From contig BQMF02000232.1 of NCBI GenBank assembly GCA_027922465.2, forward strand, positions 62,001 to 126,000: DNA of 64,000 bases. The letters run 5' to 3'. Under the pieces are notes generated by a model, which searched no databases, was not told the origin of the DNA, and was given only the letters and a program-made list of their open reading frames with translations. This document shows positions 1 through 7,015 of the stretch, one piece after another (the stretch's first letter is position 1; each line of letters starts with the position of its first letter). The position numbers were made by a program, and so were the translations under genes. This DNA comes from Turritopsis dohrnii (taxonomy: Eukaryota; Cnidaria; Hydrozoa; Anthoathecata; Oceaniidae).

Positions 1-267
1 CTACTGACTGCACACTGGCCTTCGGGCAAGTTAGAGCAATGCTATAAGTATCTCTGGCGGTAAGTCAACTAATAGTCGGCGGGCAGAAGAACCAACCATT
101 ACGGATGGAAGCCCAAGGACTAAAAACTCCCGTTACTTACTTACTAACGGACGGGGCTGTTAATTAGAGGAAATACGGTATCCAGGATTCTTCCAAAGAC
201 AACGCATAATTTAAGGACATGAATCTTTGGAGGACAGGAACTTTCATTTTCACATTTTGTTACGGGG
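1..267. other. Left flank of the Polinton, no gene seen
   Basis: I see no open frame or recognisable repeat here. It is taken as host DNA because similarity between the two Polinton ends stops at position 268. Confidence 0.5.
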
Positions 268-488
268 AGTAGTAGGTGAGGGTCAATATAGGCCCACTTT
301 TCGATATTCATAACTTTATCAAGAATTTACTATATTTTTAACGGTGAAAATAAGGGGGGGATTTCCCCATGACATTATTAACGTGAAACGCGTTAATAAG
401 TGTTATCGTGAATGAATTTCAATTAGTATAGAGGTTTGGTGTGTATCCCATCATCGGCTACGATTCGTTTGTCATAATAAGCGCTGAG
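268..488 (+). repeat. Polinton left terminal inverted repeat
   Basis: It matches the reverse complement of 15391-15610. The inner ~180 bp differ at only about six sites, while the outer ~40 bp are more diverged. The repeat ends at the GCGCTGAG motif (481-488). Because the right copy covers the last 21 codons and stop of polymerase B, this left copy carries a non-functional duplicate of that gene end. Confidence 0.92.
375..399. terminator. Stem-loop in left TIR
   Basis: A perfect 9-bp stem (TTATTAACG with CGTTAATAA) and 7-nt loop, about 110 bp downstream of the stop of the minus-strand gene at 508. It is the inverted-repeat partner of the hairpin after polymerase B (15480-15504). Termination or 3'-end function is inferred from the same arrangement at other gene ends in the element. 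Confidence 0.4.
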
Positions 489-507
489 CACACACAAGCA
501 CATCCTA

Positions 508-885
508 CTAACCATTTTCGTTTATGGATTTTTTCAGGTTTTGAAGTTCTACCATCAAACTTTTTTGAAATTGATTTTGGGTTTCAGTCTCCATCTTTCT
601 ATCTGTAGAACTGAGTCCTTCTAAAGCGTTGTAATATGTTCCCTGCAAAACCTGGAATTCTTTGTAATTGATCCTCCCATCAGCCAGCGCCTGACTTATG
701 TTAGTTTCGAACACAGCGATTGAGGATGTAACAATATCATATAATTTTATCATTTTTTCTACTTTCTTTTGATATCTTTTGATGACAGCTGTGGTAAGTC
801 CGGTACAGATAGAGCCGGCTAGGGCTACACCACCTAATCCTGCAGAAATAGGTATTCCGATAATCGTAGGTTTGTTATAACATAA
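508..885 (-). CDS. Small Polinton protein, start missing or non-canonical
   Basis: The ATG-initiated part is 81 codons (753 to 508). The same frame is open upstream to 885, adding a glycine/alanine-rich hydrophobic stretch and then a basic RYQKK segment before the ATG, but there is no ATG in that extension. Similar proteins in cnidarian Polintons, as I recall them, have this hydrophobic segment followed by the conserved core with DIVTSxxAVFET and DRKMExE motifs, so the extension probably belongs to the gene. The true start may lie in an unseen exon, use a non-AUG codon, or have been lost. The C-terminal half looks helical and coiled-coil. Function is unknown; a membrane-anchored virion or accessory protein is plausible. 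It is divergent from the 921 gene across a 35-bp spacer. Confidence 0.65.
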   Translation of the reverse strand, partial: LCYNKPTIIGIPISAGLGGVALAGSICTGLTTAVIKRYQKKVEKMIKLYDIVTSSIAVFETNISQALADGRINYKEFQVLQGTYYNALEGLSSTDRKMETETQNQFQKSLMVELQNLKKSINENG

Positions 886-920
886 TTAATAATAAATTAT
901 CCTCTAAATAAATAAATAAA

Positions 921-2204
921 ATGGCAGACATTGACTTAGATCCTTTTGGAGAACATGGTATGACGACAGATGAAACAACCGATGAGACGTTTCCTCTCAT
1001 ACCGACCGGTGACCGTACGGGTGCACAGATACATACATCAGGTGAACGAGAAACATCATTTGGAGGTCACAGTTTGAATACTAGAGTTTTGAAAGAACTA
1101 GTTGAAGGGCTGTATGATAGATTATCCGAAAAATTCCAGCCAAAACCTGAGACGTTATATACCGATCAGTTTGAAATTAGAGATGGTGAATTATACTACA
1201 AAGACAGTAGCAAACCATTGACAAACAATGGAAGACTAAGGGCTACCGGTGCTATAGCTGACATATTGGGTAAGAACAGATTACGTAGTTTAGGGTATGA
1301 TATACCTAAGAGCAAATTTTCAGCCAGACAGGCAGCTGTGCTTAATAAAATAGCAGAAGACCTTCCTTCGACATCTAAAATCACAACAGCAACCGATGTA
1401 GAGTTGGAAGATATGTCCGGTGATGTGATGAACAGTACGGAAGATTTAATTTCAGCGCTTAGACAACAATCGGTCGATCATGAAACAACTCAGACCGGTG
1501 ATCTATTTGAATATCCTGTGCGTGAGCTGTTAGGATTGGATAAAGCGCTGAGAAACATACGAGGAGGTCTTCAGGAAGAGGCTGCAAAAAAGGTTCGAAT
1601 AGAACAGCATATCGATAAGGAGAAAAACAAGTTGGAAGAAATGGAAAATGATGCGACATACACGGACGAACAACGAAAAGAGGTTGAAAAGAGAATGGAG
1701 GGATTACGTGAAGAGTTGAAAGCTAGGAAAGAGAACATTAATATTCTCAAAGGCAAATTAAACAGTCAAGTTACGAGCATCAAAGAAACCATTGCTAAAG
1801 TCCTCGACAAAGATACCTCATTAGGTGAAAGGATACGAACACTATTCCGTGAACAAGGTATAACAATCGTTAGCATTCTGACAGCGTTTGGTATGGCTAT
1901 CGGTGTTCTTGTGGAAGCTTTGTTACCATCTGGAGGTGGAAGCTCAGTAAGTCACTCACAAAATCCTGATGATAAAAAGGACGATGGAAAGGAATGGATA
2001 AAAAATAAACTCAAGGCGTTAGCATCACTTCTAGGTAGATTAGCATCTAAAGCGGCAGAGGCTTTACCCGGAATAATTGGGTCCATCGTATCGTGGATAT
2101 TGAACAGAACAAAAGAAGTTGTAGGTTGGTTAAGTCAAAATTTATGGGCTCTGATTGTAGGGGTTGGATGGATGATCTATACGTACCTTGTCACTAGACG
2201 ATAA
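921..2204 (+). CDS. Polinton accessory protein, coiled coil with C-terminal membrane segments
   Basis: 427 aa starting ATGGCAGAC after an AT-rich leader (repeated AAATAAATAA). The N-terminal ~100 residues are acidic and polar. Residues ~210-300 form a strongly charged coiled coil rich in K and E. Three hydrophobic stretches follow near 315-340, 377-395 and 405-424, the last ending in basic residues. I recognise the architecture and the GITIVSILTAFGMAIG-type segment from proteins recurrent in cnidarian Polintons, but no function is established that I know of. A membrane-active or internal virion protein is a guess. It converges on the 2263 gene, with a perfect hairpin in the 58-bp gap. Confidence 0.85.
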   Translation: MADIDLDPFGEHGMTTDETTDETFPLIPTGDRTGAQIHTSGERETSFGGHSLNTRVLKELVEGLYDRLSEKFQPKPETLYTDQFEIRDGELYYKDSSKPLTNNGRLRATGAIADILGKNRLRSLGYDIPKSKFSARQAAVLNKIAEDLPSTSKITTATDVELEDMSGDVMNSTEDLISALRQQSVDHETTQTGDLFEYPVRELLGLDKALRNIRGGLQEEAAKKVRIEQHIDKEKNKLEEMENDATYTDEQRKEVEKRMEGLREELKARKENINILKGKLNSQVTSIKETIAKVLDKDTSLGERIRTLFREQGITIVSILTAFGMAIGVLVEALLPSGGGSSVSHSQNPDDKKDDGKEWIKNKLKALASLLGRLASKAAEALPGIIGSIVSWILNRTKEVVGWLSQNLWALIVGVGWMIYTYLVTRR

Positions 2205-2219
2205 CCATCTGAAAGTGTA

Positions 2220-2244
2220 TATGTTACACGTATCGTGTAACATA
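2220..2244. terminator. Stem-loop between convergent genes
   Basis: A perfect 11-bp stem, TATGTTACACG / CGTGTAACATA, with 3-nt loop TAT. It begins 16 bp after the plus-strand stop (2204) and 19 bp beyond the minus-strand stop (2263). It can serve both genes as a bidirectional 3'-end signal; function inferred. Confidence 0.5.
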
Positions 2245-2262
2245 ATTTTTTGTTGATGGTCT

Positions 2263-2685
2263 TCATCTTTCAAAATACCACACAGCACCACCAATACCGA
2301 GCATACTCAGAGCTATAAAAGCCAATTCTCTTTCATGTTGATCATGACTCGGTGTATAAAAGTCGCTCAATACAGGCTCTCGTGGTAGCGGTTCAAGATG
2401 ATTACTAAACACCCTATTGTACTCTCTCATTGCATCGTTTAGCTCTACGAATTTTGAATCAGCCTTCTTTTCGAGCAATAGTTGTTTATTGATGAAATCG
2501 ATCCTTTCCTGTCGTTTTTGCTGCCATTCAATCTGTGCTTTTTGTAATTTTTCTATGGCCAAATCATGACGTTTTCTTTCCCTATCGATTCTGTCTTTGG
2601 ATAAACTTGAAAACAGATAGCTTGATCCTGTGAAAGCCAAAGCGTTAGCCAAAGCTCCACCCAACATCATTGCGATAGAAGCCAT
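2263..2685 (-). CDS. Polinton small protein, hydrophobic ends and central coiled coil
   Basis: 140 aa. It has an N-terminal hydrophobic segment (residues 1-28, MASIAMMLGG start), a highly charged helical middle (~30-75, rich in R, K, E and Q) and a C-terminal hydrophobic stretch (~120-137, LAFIALSMLGIGGAVWYF). Two membrane-facing ends flanking a coiled coil would suit a virion or membrane protein, but I know of no defined function. It starts 2 bp from the end of the gene at 2688-2915 on the same strand, so the minus-strand genes 3876 to 2263 look like one closely packed unit. Confidence 0.75.
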   Translation of the reverse strand: MASIAMMLGGALANALAFTGSSYLFSSLSKDRIDRERKRHDLAIEKLQKAQIEWQQKRQERIDFINKQLLLEKKADSKFVELNDAMREYNRVFSNHLEPLPREPVLSDFYTPSHDQHERELAFIALSMLGIGGAVWYFER

Positions 2686-2687
2686 AT

Positions 2688-2915
2688 TTAGATATTGATA
2701 TTTTCAGGCAAAATCTTTTGTTTGATTAAGTAGTCCTTTGTCACTTCACTAGCGGCGATAATGGCAACTAGTTTTCCCGTATCTTCCAAGTCGAACTTTT
2801 GAATAGAGGGAGGTGTCATTTTTAACACCTTTTTTACAAGCATAGAGTAGCCGATAGCGAGTGCCGATATGACTGATGCGTGATATAAATCGTTGACGAT
2901 ATTTTTCTTGTCCAT
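2688..2915 (-). CDS. Polinton small membrane protein, 75 aa
   Basis: 75 aa with hydrophobic runs at about residues 12-32 (VISALAIGYSMLVKKVL) and a weaker one at ~48-60. It is tightly packed between its minus-strand neighbours (2 bp to the next gene, 27 bp from the previous one). It is not recognised beyond being a frequent kind of small Polinton protein; it could be a virion membrane component. Confidence 0.65.
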   Translation of the reverse strand: MDKKNIVNDLYHASVISALAIGYSMLVKKVLKMTPPSIQKFDLEDTGKLVAIIAASEVTKDYLIKQKILPENINI

Positions 2916-2942
2916 GTTTGTTACATATACATTTTTTTCTTT

Positions 2943-3287
2943 TTAGTCCATTTCATGTTTATTGATTTTCACTGGTATTTTAGATTTTTGTGGAAGGGGG
3001 GTGGATGGTGACCCACGGGGTAATATTTGCTCTTTCTTTTTATACATAAAATAAGCAAATCCACCAACTAAACCGAGAACTATTATTCCACCTACACCAT
3101 AGGTGTAATTCATGGGTTGTTCATTTGGTTTGGTGAGAGAGTCATCGGGCTTCTTCACTTCTTTTTGAGGTGACACTTGTTTTAATTCTTCTCGTTTTTT
3201 ACGGTTGTATTCCGCCAACTTCTTACCCGCTTCAACCTTTTTTGGATTCTTCGTTGTCACTTGAATGGGAGTCTGTTCTTCTGACAT
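2943..3287 (-). CDS. Polinton single-pass membrane protein, 114 aa
   Basis: 114 aa. The N-terminal ~55 residues are polar and strongly basic with many K/R (KKREELKQ). One clear transmembrane helix lies at ~66-83 (GVGGIIVLGLVGGFAYFMY), followed by a basic KKK and a short proline-rich tail. The layout suggests type III or tail-anchored topology. Its first 56 bp overlap the 3' end of the next upstream gene (3232-3876) in another frame, as in compact viral genomes. Function unknown. Confidence 0.65.
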   Translation of the reverse strand: MSEEQTPIQVTTKNPKKVEAGKKLAEYNRKKREELKQVSPQKEVKKPDDSLTKPNEQPMNYTYGVGGIIVLGLVGGFAYFMYKKKEQILPRGSPSTPLPQKSKIPVKINKHEMD

Positions 3288-3876
3288 TTTTATTATCTAC
3301 TGTATTTATATTATCATCGGATTTATTTAAATTCCTTTCATTGATATAATGCCTCCCGGTAATAAGTCCAACACTGAGTGGTGCTAATAATGAGCCGAAT
3401 TTATAGTATAAGTCACACGTAAATCTTTGAAGGGCAGAGTTTAAGAAGGGGTCAGTTTCCAGGTCATTGCTCAGCGCTTCTTGATTGTTTATTCCTAACG
3501 TTGTACAAGCCCCCATCGAATAAATGCGTATCAGTGATTTCCCCAAGGATTTTACCATTTGACCTGATAGTTTAGCCTCGTAAATACTAAAAAGTTTTTC
3601 TACCTCTTCATCTTTGAGTTTGTTAATTTGCTCTTCCGTGTACATTTTCCCTAAGTATAGCTTGCTTTTCCCGGTTAAGACACACTCGAGTAATTTTTGT
3701 CTTTTACCATCTGAAGGTGGAAATTCACCTGGAACATCATAACTCTGGTTGATTAAATTATCGATCGCTGTTTCCACCATTTTTATTAGAGAGAGGTATT
3801 TTTTTAACACAAAATAAAAGTAAAATAGCGAGATCAGCAGTATGCTTAATAACATGAAGTTGACATATTCTATCAT
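3232..3876 (-). CDS. Polinton membrane-anchored protein, 214 aa
   Basis: 214 aa from the first ATG, with an N-terminal transmembrane segment (residues ~5-25, very rich in L, I, F and Y). An internal ATG at residue 33 would remove it, so both soluble and anchored forms are possible. The middle region includes YDVPGEFPP and a hydrophobic helix near ~165-180; the last 40 residues are polar and S/N/D-rich. The pattern recalls a conserved cnidarian Polinton protein of unknown function. It lies head-to-head with the PPP1R15-like gene at 4146, separated by a 44-bp hairpin-repeat array, and overlaps the 2943 gene by 56 bp. Confidence 0.7.
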   Translation of the reverse strand: MIEYVNFMLLSILLISLFYFYFVLKKYLSLIKMVETAIDNLINQSYDVPGEFPPSDGKRQKLLECVLTGKSKLYLGKMYTEEQINKLKDEEVEKLFSIYEAKLSGQMVKSLGKSLIRIYSMGACTTLGINNQEALSNDLETDPFLNSALQRFTCDLYYKFGSLLAPLSVGLITGRHYINERNLNKSDDNINTVDNKNVRRTDSHSSDNEESKKG

Positions 3877-3907
3877 TTTGTTGTGTTTGTTATAATTTTC
3901 TTATACT

Positions 3908-4076
3908 CTCTTATAATTTTGTTGAAATTTGTTGTATAAGAGTTTGCTGTCCTCTTATAATTTTGTTGAAATTTGTTGTATAAGAGTTTGCTGTCCTCTT
4001 ATAATTTTGTTGAAATTTGTTGTATAAGAGTTTACTGTCCTCTTATAATTATGTAAGACAAAATAATTATAAGAGG
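3908..4076. repeat. 44-bp tandem hairpin array in divergent promoter region
   Basis: Units start at 3908, 3952, 3996 and 4040 (exact 44-bp period). The first three have a CTCTTATA...TATAAGAG stem. The last unit ends in a perfect 14-bp stem (4039-4052 with 4063-4076, 10-nt loop). The copies are almost identical. The array fills the space between two divergent genes, so it may act as an enhancer, replication or packaging site; inference only. Confidence 0.85.
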
Positions 4077-4145
4077 ATGATGATGTTTAATAATATATTC
4101 TAACATTGTTAAATAAATAAATAAACATTGTTTACTTAAACAATT

Positions 4146-4391
4146 ATGTTCGATGATGAATCCTCAGATGATGATATTATATTTTCCCATCAAGATACAA
4201 AAAGGGTTACTTTTAATGATAAAGTAATGGTCCATTATATCTATGCTTGTGAATCTCGTAGAAGTAACTGGATAGAGGCTGCTGTTGACAGAGTACGCTT
4301 TGAATCGAGGATTAAACATATTGGTAAAATTCTAGATCCTATATTGAGACGTAAATTATTCTCTTATAGTAGTCTTATAACAGTCTTATAA
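4146..4391 (+). CDS. PPP1R15/GADD34-like PP1-targeting protein
   Basis: 81 aa. An acidic N-terminus (DDESSDDD) is followed by a PP1-docking RVxF-type motif, K19-R20-V21-T22-F23. A short linker then leads to a helix with the family signature W42, A46, D48, R49, R51, F52, R55, I56, and a hydrophobic/basic tail to residue ~72. Order and spacing match the conserved C-terminal domain of PPP1R15A/B (GADD34/CReP) and its viral relatives, which recruit PP1 to dephosphorylate eIF2-alpha and restore translation under stress or antiviral shutoff. The docking motif and helix are seen directly; the function is inferred from the family. The protein is little more than this domain, like the short large-DNA-virus versions. 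It sits downstream of a hairpin-repeat array and converges on the ATPase gene across a hairpin. I do not recall this gene being described in Polintons. Confidence 0.8.
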   Translation: MFDDESSDDDIIFSHQDTKRVTFNDKVMVHYIYACESRRSNWIEAAVDRVRFESRIKHIGKILDPILRRKLFSYSSLITVL

Positions 4392-4404
4392 CAGTCTTAC
4401 AGTT

Positions 4405-4429
4405 TTTGTTACAAGAGTCATGTAACAAA
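4405..4429. terminator. Stem-loop between convergent genes
   Basis: A perfect 9-bp stem TTTGTTACA / TGTAACAAA with a 7-nt loop, starting 14 bp after the stop at 4391 and ending 14 bp before the minus-strand ATPase stop at 4443. It contains the same GTTAC core as the hairpins at 2220 and 11190. Confidence 0.5.
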
Positions 4430-4442
4430 TATATCAACCTGT

Positions 4443-5048
4443 TTAACAAATCATGTGCGTTCTTTGATGTTCCATTCTCATGACTAGGCACGTGTGTTTC
4501 CCTTCTTTCAGTTTTTCCTTGACATTTTTCAATTCTTCTTGCGATTCAATGACATCGTTCTCTTCATGAATGGTGGCTAGATCGTTTCTATCTTTTGGAT
4601 ACCACACATATAACATTTTAGCTTGCCGTCGTAAATCTTTAGATATAGCCGTGTATGATTGTGTAAGTAACCATAGCGAATGATTTCGATGGCGACCACT
4701 AATTGCCAACTCGAGCAAAGGGTTTCTCTTTTTGTCCAATTTTTCATCAGCTATGATGTCGTCAATGAGGAATAAGGTTTTATATCCAGCACAAAAGAGG
4801 GTCATTTCCTTAATCCATTCATACAAGCGACCTTGCGGTTCAATTAAAATCACATAGTTGTCAGTCCAAAACCACTTCCGATCTCTGTATGTTTGATTCC
4901 ACCTCAAAGTTGGACATATAATCACGATGAAATCAAAGTGATCAAAGTATTGATTTTCTAATAATTTTACAACACGATCCGTTTTACCGCACGATGTTGG
5001 TCCAACGAATAATGCTGTGTGAGGCTCTTTCATGTAAAGTGTATCCAT
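4443..5048 (-). CDS. A32-like DNA-packaging ATPase
   Basis: 201 aa, the usual size for Polinton ATPases. Walker A is GPTSCGKT at residues 16-23 and Walker B is FLIDD at 93-97. A GRHRNHSLWLLTQS stretch (118-131) holds the polar sensor and arginine-rich part typical of the FtsK/HerA-type packaging ATPase family. In relatives this enzyme pumps DNA into the capsid. It lies 4 bp downstream of the major capsid gene on the same strand, giving a morphogenesis cassette (6973 to 4443: penton, capsid, ATPase). The ATG at 5048 is chosen because it is the first in frame and preserves Walker A at the usual distance from the N-terminus. Confidence 0.95.
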   Translation of the reverse strand: MDTLYMKEPHTALFVGPTSCGKTDRVVKLLENQYFDHFDFIVIICPTLRWNQTYRDRKWFWTDNYVILIEPQGRLYEWIKEMTLFCAGYKTLFLIDDIIADEKLDKKRNPLLELAISGRHRNHSLWLLTQSYTAISKDLRRQAKMLYVWYPKDRNDLATIHEENDVIESQEELKNVKEKLKEGKHTCLVMRMEHQRTHMIC

Positions 5049-5052
5049 TTTA

Positions 5053-6369
5053 CTAATATAATGTAGACATAAATTGACCGTTTTGTATGTTTAATTGAGC
5101 ATCCATTATTAGATATATATATGCGTTTAAGTTTCCTGCAGTTTCAGCGGTCTTTTCAATCTGTAAAGTGATGCCTTCACTTGCATTTTCAATCTTTCGA
5201 CCGGTGCCATGCAAAGCATTCTCATCAATTGTTCTGAAATCTAACCATAGAGCATACTTGTTTGTCAAGTAATCAGAGACTTTTACATCATGTAATCCCA
5301 AGCGCTTTCGGTTTTCGCCGACGCTATTATCTTTTGGTTTTCCTTCAGCAAAATACTTGCAAATCTCATTGTATTGTTCAAACGGCTGCATCCCTTGAGC
5401 AAAAAGTTGGTTAGGCTTACCCTCGACGATGACAGATACCTTTTCGATCTTTGGATTATAGAATTTACAAGTTTCTCGTTTGTAGGATTTTTCTTCTTCA
5501 AATAGAACTAAAATACCCTTCAAAGATTTGGCAGGTGTGTTGAATGACCAATTCCACGTTGTGTCTGACTTGTTTACTCTAATTTGTCTGTGCCGCAAAA
5601 TCCTATCATAGAGCAAAGCCATGTTTTGATATTCAGAAGCGATTTGTCTAGCCAACGTGGGTTGTGTCACAAGCTCATATTCAAGTGAGATGTTAGATAT
5701 TTTGTATTTACCATCTGGGTTACGTTTTTGACCTGCGGCAGTATCTGGAGGGTCAGAATAAATAACTCGGTTATAGTCGTTAAATGTTATCTCGTAGCAA
5801 AGTCTATTCCCTAAACCCGCTTGATAATATGGAATAGTACTATCTAGCATCTCAAAGTCGAGTGGAATGACAAACTTGTTTTTATAGGTGTCAGCAATGG
5901 CTTTGTCTTCCGCATCAGTGGTGTCTTTATCAGAAGCTCCAATCCTCAATTTCATACAATTCTCTGTACACCCATCGTCGATGATGATACCCTGTCTTAT
6001 CGCGTTTGTCTTTTCAAACTTGGTTAACCATAAATCTCTGTAACACCCAAAAAGATCAAAGTCATCGATGCTCAATATCTCGTTACCTTCGAACTTGACA
6101 GCCAACTTTTTAACGATAGCTCTCCCAATGTTACTGACTAATGTTCTTTTTGAGTCAGCTTTCGATTCGAGTTCAATATCAAAACTTAGATTCGTTGTTC
6201 CTGGGATAATGACATCATCACTTCCTAAATTTGGAAACCTAACCAATAATAACTGATTTTGATCGATCTCACTCGGATTGTGTGTGACAATTACTTTTTG
6301 ACGAGAACCTTTTACACCGCGGGCAGTTCTAAGTGAACGTTCTGGATTTAACCTCTTTCCGTATTCCAT
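5053..6369 (-). CDS. Double jelly-roll major capsid protein
   Basis: 438 aa, rich in beta-prone segments. The identification rests on size, position between the ATPase and the penton candidate, and the characteristic ending with an aromatic, hydrophobic DAQLNIQ-type strand near residues 424-431. The N-terminus is basic (KRLNPERSLRTARG), as expected for a capsid inner face. No enzymatic motif is present. In the family, trimers of this protein form hexon-like capsomers of an icosahedral shell, and it is the main reason Polintons are regarded as potential viruses. The frame is intact. Confidence 0.85.
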   Translation of the reverse strand: MEYGKRLNPERSLRTARGVKGSRQKVIVTHNPSEIDQNQLLLVRFPNLGSDDVIIPGTTNLSFDIELESKADSKRTLVSNIGRAIVKKLAVKFEGNEILSIDDFDLFGCYRDLWLTKFEKTNAIRQGIIIDDGCTENCMKLRIGASDKDTTDAEDKAIADTYKNKFVIPLDFEMLDSTIPYYQAGLGNRLCYEITFNDYNRVIYSDPPDTAAGQKRNPDGKYKISNISLEYELVTQPTLARQIASEYQNMALLYDRILRHRQIRVNKSDTTWNWSFNTPAKSLKGILVLFEEEKSYKRETCKFYNPKIEKVSVIVEGKPNQLFAQGMQPFEQYNEICKYFAEGKPKDNSVGENRKRLGLHDVKVSDYLTNKYALWLDFRTIDENALHGTGRKIENASEGITLQIEKTAETAGNLNAYIYLIMDAQLNIQNGQFMSTLY

Positions 6370-6371
6370 TG

Positions 6372-6392
6372 TTAATTATGGTATATAATTAA
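6372..6392. terminator. Stem-loop between penton and capsid genes
   Basis: A perfect 8-bp stem TTAATTAT / ATAATTAA with a 5-nt loop in the 43-bp gap after the minus-strand stop at 6413 and before the capsid start at 6369. It is AT-only, so chance is more likely here than for the other hairpins. Confidence 0.3.
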
Positions 6393-6412
6393 TTTTTACT
6401 TTTTATCTCGGT

Positions 6413-6973
6413 TTAGCGGATGTACAAAACAACGGTTGTACCCAGATCTTCTTTTAGTATACCACCATGCTGATCTGTCAGTCTCAACGTGAGAGACTGG
6501 AATACACCGTTTTTTAGTTTTTTGTAATGAGGATTTTTAGGCTCAGTATGTGTAAAGCCACTATAATTAGGGATGGGAACAGTTAGTAGAATATCACTTA
6601 GCTTTCCATCCTCAAGATTTTGAGTGTTGTCGAGTTCAGAGAGATGTAAATTCATTTTGGTTATTTTAGCTAGCGTATTTGTTCTGATTATTTGAGGGTA
6701 TTTGGCTAATGGTTTAAGTTCTATATCGCCTTCTAAAAAGGTGCCTGCTAAAAACGCGTTCAATTCTCTGCCAGTGAATTTTCGTTTTGGTATCAACTTT
6801 TCAGCTTTCCCATCGTCAGACACCTTCAATGTTATCGGTGTTGTGATTTGATAGGTGACGGTGTCTGCAAATATCTCAAATAATGCGATCTCTTTCGAAC
6901 CGTCCATATTTCGAATGGGGTAAGGTAGATTTATGGTCTTCTCACCCCTTACGAGATTTACCGTGACATACAT
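6413..6973 (-). CDS. Putative minor capsid (penton) protein
   Basis: 186 aa. Beta-rich composition, no enzymatic motif, directly upstream of the major capsid gene on the same strand. In Polintons this place is normally held by the single jelly-roll penton protein. The C-terminus (RLTDQHGG... then TTVVLYIR) resembles the final strands I associate with that family. Assignment is by context and general appearance, not by a decisive motif. It is divergent from the 7016 gene with only 42 bp between the start codons. Confidence 0.65.
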   Translation of the reverse strand: MYVTVNLVRGEKTINLPYPIRNMDGSKEIALFEIFADTVTYQITTPITLKVSDDGKAEKLIPKRKFTGRELNAFLAGTFLEGDIELKPLAKYPQIIRTNTLAKITKMNLHLSELDNTQNLEDGKLSDILLTVPIPNYSGFTHTEPKNPHYKKLKNGVFQSLTLRLTDQHGGILKEDLGTTVVLYIR

Positions 6974-7015
6974 TTTCTTGTATTAAATAGAAGATATTAT
7001 TATTAAATAATAATA
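6974..7015. promoter_or_regulatory. 42-bp divergent promoter
   Basis: A very AT-rich spacer between the ATGs of the penton (minus) and the 7016 gene (plus). It contains an ATTATTATTAAATAATAAT near-palindrome that could provide TATA-like elements in both directions. Confidence 0.5.
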
